A stretch of DNA of 64,000 nucleotides from assembly GCF_000524195.1 (NCBI RefSeq), contig NW_020170391.1, positions 1,362,938 through 1,426,937 on the forward strand, given 5' to 3'. The position numbers and the translations under genes are program-made. The stretch comes from Echinococcus granulosus. Lineage: Eukaryota; Platyhelminthes; Cestoda; Cyclophyllidea; Taeniidae. Numbering within the stretch: the first letter of the stretch is position 1; the number at the start of each line of letters is the position of its first letter. The notes under the pieces were generated by a model. That model ran no database searches, had not been told where the DNA came from, and saw only the letters and a program-made list of their open reading frames with translations. Shown piece after piece: positions 61,601-64,000 of this stretch.

Positions 61601-64000
61601 TGAAATTCCTTATTGAAATGTATACGTGTAGTGAATGATAAGTAAACGTCTGAATTCAATGAGCAGGTAATTGGCATTTCCTCAAAACCCTTGGAATGGC
61701 CTTTTACTTGTCCTCCTGCTAGTTTACCTTTTGTGGTTTGCCAAATCTGCTGAGGGTATAGGCATTCTGCGTAAAGCCCACTTGGGGGACGTACTCTATG
61801 ACCGATTAAATTAACTTACCAATGTTCCACAATTTTTTCCCCCAAAAGTGCCTGTTTCACCTTATTTGTAGTCCTTGCATAACTTTTAAGCCGTTCTTTT
61901 AAAGTAGCAAATTTGGGGTAGGTGAAAAAACTGCGGCCACGGAAGGAAATCAGGAATTTTTTGTGGAAATTGGCTCATGAGGTGATCGGGAGGACTCATG
62001 CAAAACCGATGGATGATTTAAGTAAGATAGGTACATGCTTTCATATCTCAATGCGGTTTTTCAGAAACCAGAATAGACACAAAAGCATCTTATCATTTTG
62101 GCCGAACAAAGGATGTAAAAATTTATGTTGCGTTGCCAATAGCATGGGAGCATTGCAGAAACACATGTGATGCAAGATTGCTGAATAAATATGGTCAAGA
62201 ACTTTAGAAGTAAAAGCTATCTAATCTCGTCCAAAATATGTTAGATTCCGATTTTTGTCACGAGAATAAGATTGCCAAAACTGCGACCAGGCTTAAAAAG
62301 GGGAAAACAAGAAAAGATTTGGAAGTTTAATGAACCTATGCTTCTCTAAATGCAAGAGAATTCTCCACTGACCGTGGCTTATACTTCCGTCTACCCTGTC
62401 AGATGCCACCCCTTCATTTGTCTCTTTCTTCAAATTGTAATAAAGCCCATTAGTATAGAATATTTCTTAATCACATTCAAGATGGAAGTACATACAATGC
62501 GCTGCCCCTTGTAAATCTGCTTCGGCCATCACATAGTGGTCGGTGTTTTAAAAACCATGCACGAGCTAGTAACATTAAACACCAGACATTCATGGAGGCA
62601 GAAAGTCATTTCGTCACTTTGTCCGTGACCCATCTCATCAACGTGATCGTACCCGGGGCTACTTCCCCTTTTTGAAACGCGTTAAGAGAAAGGTATTCAT
62701 CTGTTTGTAGTACTCAAGACCGGCATTTCGTGTCACAATTTTTAACTACAATAAAACTAAGCTAGAAATGTAGCCATTTAATAAAAGACATACCAATGTG
62801 GCTTCATGAAACTTTATTCTGCTTTTATTTCCTTCCCACTCTGTTTGCATTTGTCTGTTGCCCAGCCACCTATCTAGGGTCTGCTCAGCTCCTAGGGCAA
62901 TGGAAGCGACCGGATTTGGTTATGCAATTCCCAAATTTTCATATAAGTTCCACAGGTAACTTCGTAATAGTTCAATGTTGCTGTAATAATCCGTTTCCTT
63001 CTCTTATCACGTATTATTAAGATAAATATCAAGAGTCAGTGTGGCATTGACAAACATCTGATGAGGAGCTTTGCAGATTTCGACCTCTATATTTAGTGTC
63101 TTCCGGTTGTAGCAAGGAAGCTTGGTACGTAGCAGAAGAAATGAGGTTAGTTATTCACCATATTAGTACTACTAATATGGCATTCTTAGTATTTTCGGAA
63201 GCAGAGAAACGCCGCGGTAGGGATTTATCATTAACGCAGGGGAGACGTAGACAGGGACGGACGACCTGCACATAAAACGGCAAATCACTTTGATATATTT
63301 TAGAAAATGCAACTTTAGCCTTGACTAATGATTGATATTTATGTCATTAGACGTATTTCTATAAAAAAAAGCGATGCAATCATATTCACCTTTTGTTGTA
63401 TTAAATTGGATCTAATTTTAGTAAGGTAGACAGGAACATTTAGAGTCAATTAAACAGGCCAACCAAGAAAATATATGCATTGCCCTTTTTTATGCGAGAA
63501 CCGTATTACTGAAACAGGTCGTAGATACACCCATTTTGAGGTAGTTAGCTTATATAAACTTATGTGAGCTTCTTTTTCAATTTCGACGTGTTTTACAAAT
63601 AGCTGGGTATTATATTTTTTATAAACAGTTAAGTCAGTGGGTATTTGCGGCTCCATATTACTGTCCAATATTTGTTTAACTACATTGCGACCCAAAATAG
63701 TCCATATAATTATAGGTGCTGCGGCATTTGGTTCTTGTTGTTATTCGCCGAGGTGGGTTTTGAAGCTTTTGGTTCTTTGTGCTTCGGCGCATGTAGTTTT
63801 GGGGTATTTAACGGCCTTGTTTAAAGTGTCGGTATTTGCACGGAAAAGGTTACAAGCCTGCCCCATTTTGATGGTCTGTTTGCCTTAACTCTTCTTTTGG
63901 TATTCGCTTCAATTTTACGCTGTTATTTGCCTAGTCATGCAGGAGCGGTCCATTGTAGTGCATTGCTCCTGTTTTTCAAATTTTTCCCTCCTTTTAGATG
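55648..64000. other. Long intron or intergenic tail of the window
   Basis: This is AT-rich DNA with only short, unconvincing open frames. It is probably a long intron following the 55145-55647 exon. An acceptor-like CTCTGCTACAG at 55728-55738 would be in reach, but joining there gives a stop after five codons. No LTR-like copy was seen here. Confidence 0.4.

Noticed and set aside
63637..63888. Hydrophobic 83-codon frame near the right edge
   Set aside because: It is Cys/Leu/Val-rich as expected from T-rich DNA, with no start context or homology. It could be clarified only with sequence beyond the window.

Overview
The window looks like nuclear DNA of a flatworm (Platyhelminthes), probably a tapeworm. 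This is inferred from AT-rich spacers, mostly short introns (many of only 28-44 nt next to ordinary ones of 60-700 nt), splice-acceptor AGs placed a few bases before start codons as expected for spliced-leader trans-splicing, and best matches to conserved animal proteins. No bacterial, phage or CRISPR feature was seen.

Ten genes were traced exon by exon on splice-site and reading-frame logic, plus the first exon of an eleventh. In order: UBC9/UBE2I (SUMO E2, minus, 3886-4488); ACBD3/GCP60 (Golgi, plus, 5712-10453); a NIFK-like nucleolar RRM protein (minus, 10707-11349); NDC1 (nuclear pore membrane protein, plus, about 12202-15189); ARFRP1 (Golgi Arf-like GTPase, minus, 15331-16363); PPP1R2 (inhibitor-2 of PP1, plus, 17251-18785); a PRRC2/BAT2-type protein of 1917 aa (minus, 22600-30364); an unassigned 1662-aa coiled-coil protein (plus, 32606-39434); an unassigned 301-aa protein (minus, 39788-40880); TRIM37 (E3 ligase, minus, 41348-45180); and the N-terminal exon of a probable type II membrane protein (plus, 55145-55647) whose remaining exons were not found. 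In every resolved gene except NDC1 the exon phases join cleanly with consensus-like splice sites and the summed exon length is divisible by three. In NDC1 the sum also works, but one splice and the start remain uncertain.

Gene order almost strictly alternates in strand, giving head-to-head pairs with shared upstream regions (UBC9/ACBD3, NIFK/NDC1, ARFRP1/PPP1R2, PRRC2/coiled-coil) and tail-to-tail pairs with very short gaps (142-354 bp), except PPP1R2/PRRC2 (3.8 kb). Only the 301-aa gene and TRIM37 are in tandem. The genes are general housekeeping functions (SUMO, Golgi traffic, nuclear pore, phosphatase control, ubiquitin) and form no single pathway.

The accessory content is a family of 196-200 bp LTR-like elements (TGTAGC...TTACA). 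Four young copies, at 334-531, 31282-31479, 45708-45907 and 49342-49537, are each flanked by a perfect but different 4-bp target duplication. A fifth, diverged copy is at 46131-46326. A separate, older dispersed repeat is shared between about 537-1290 and 46326-46915. The region 45.2-55.1 kb and the last 8.3 kb hold no gene that could be confirmed.
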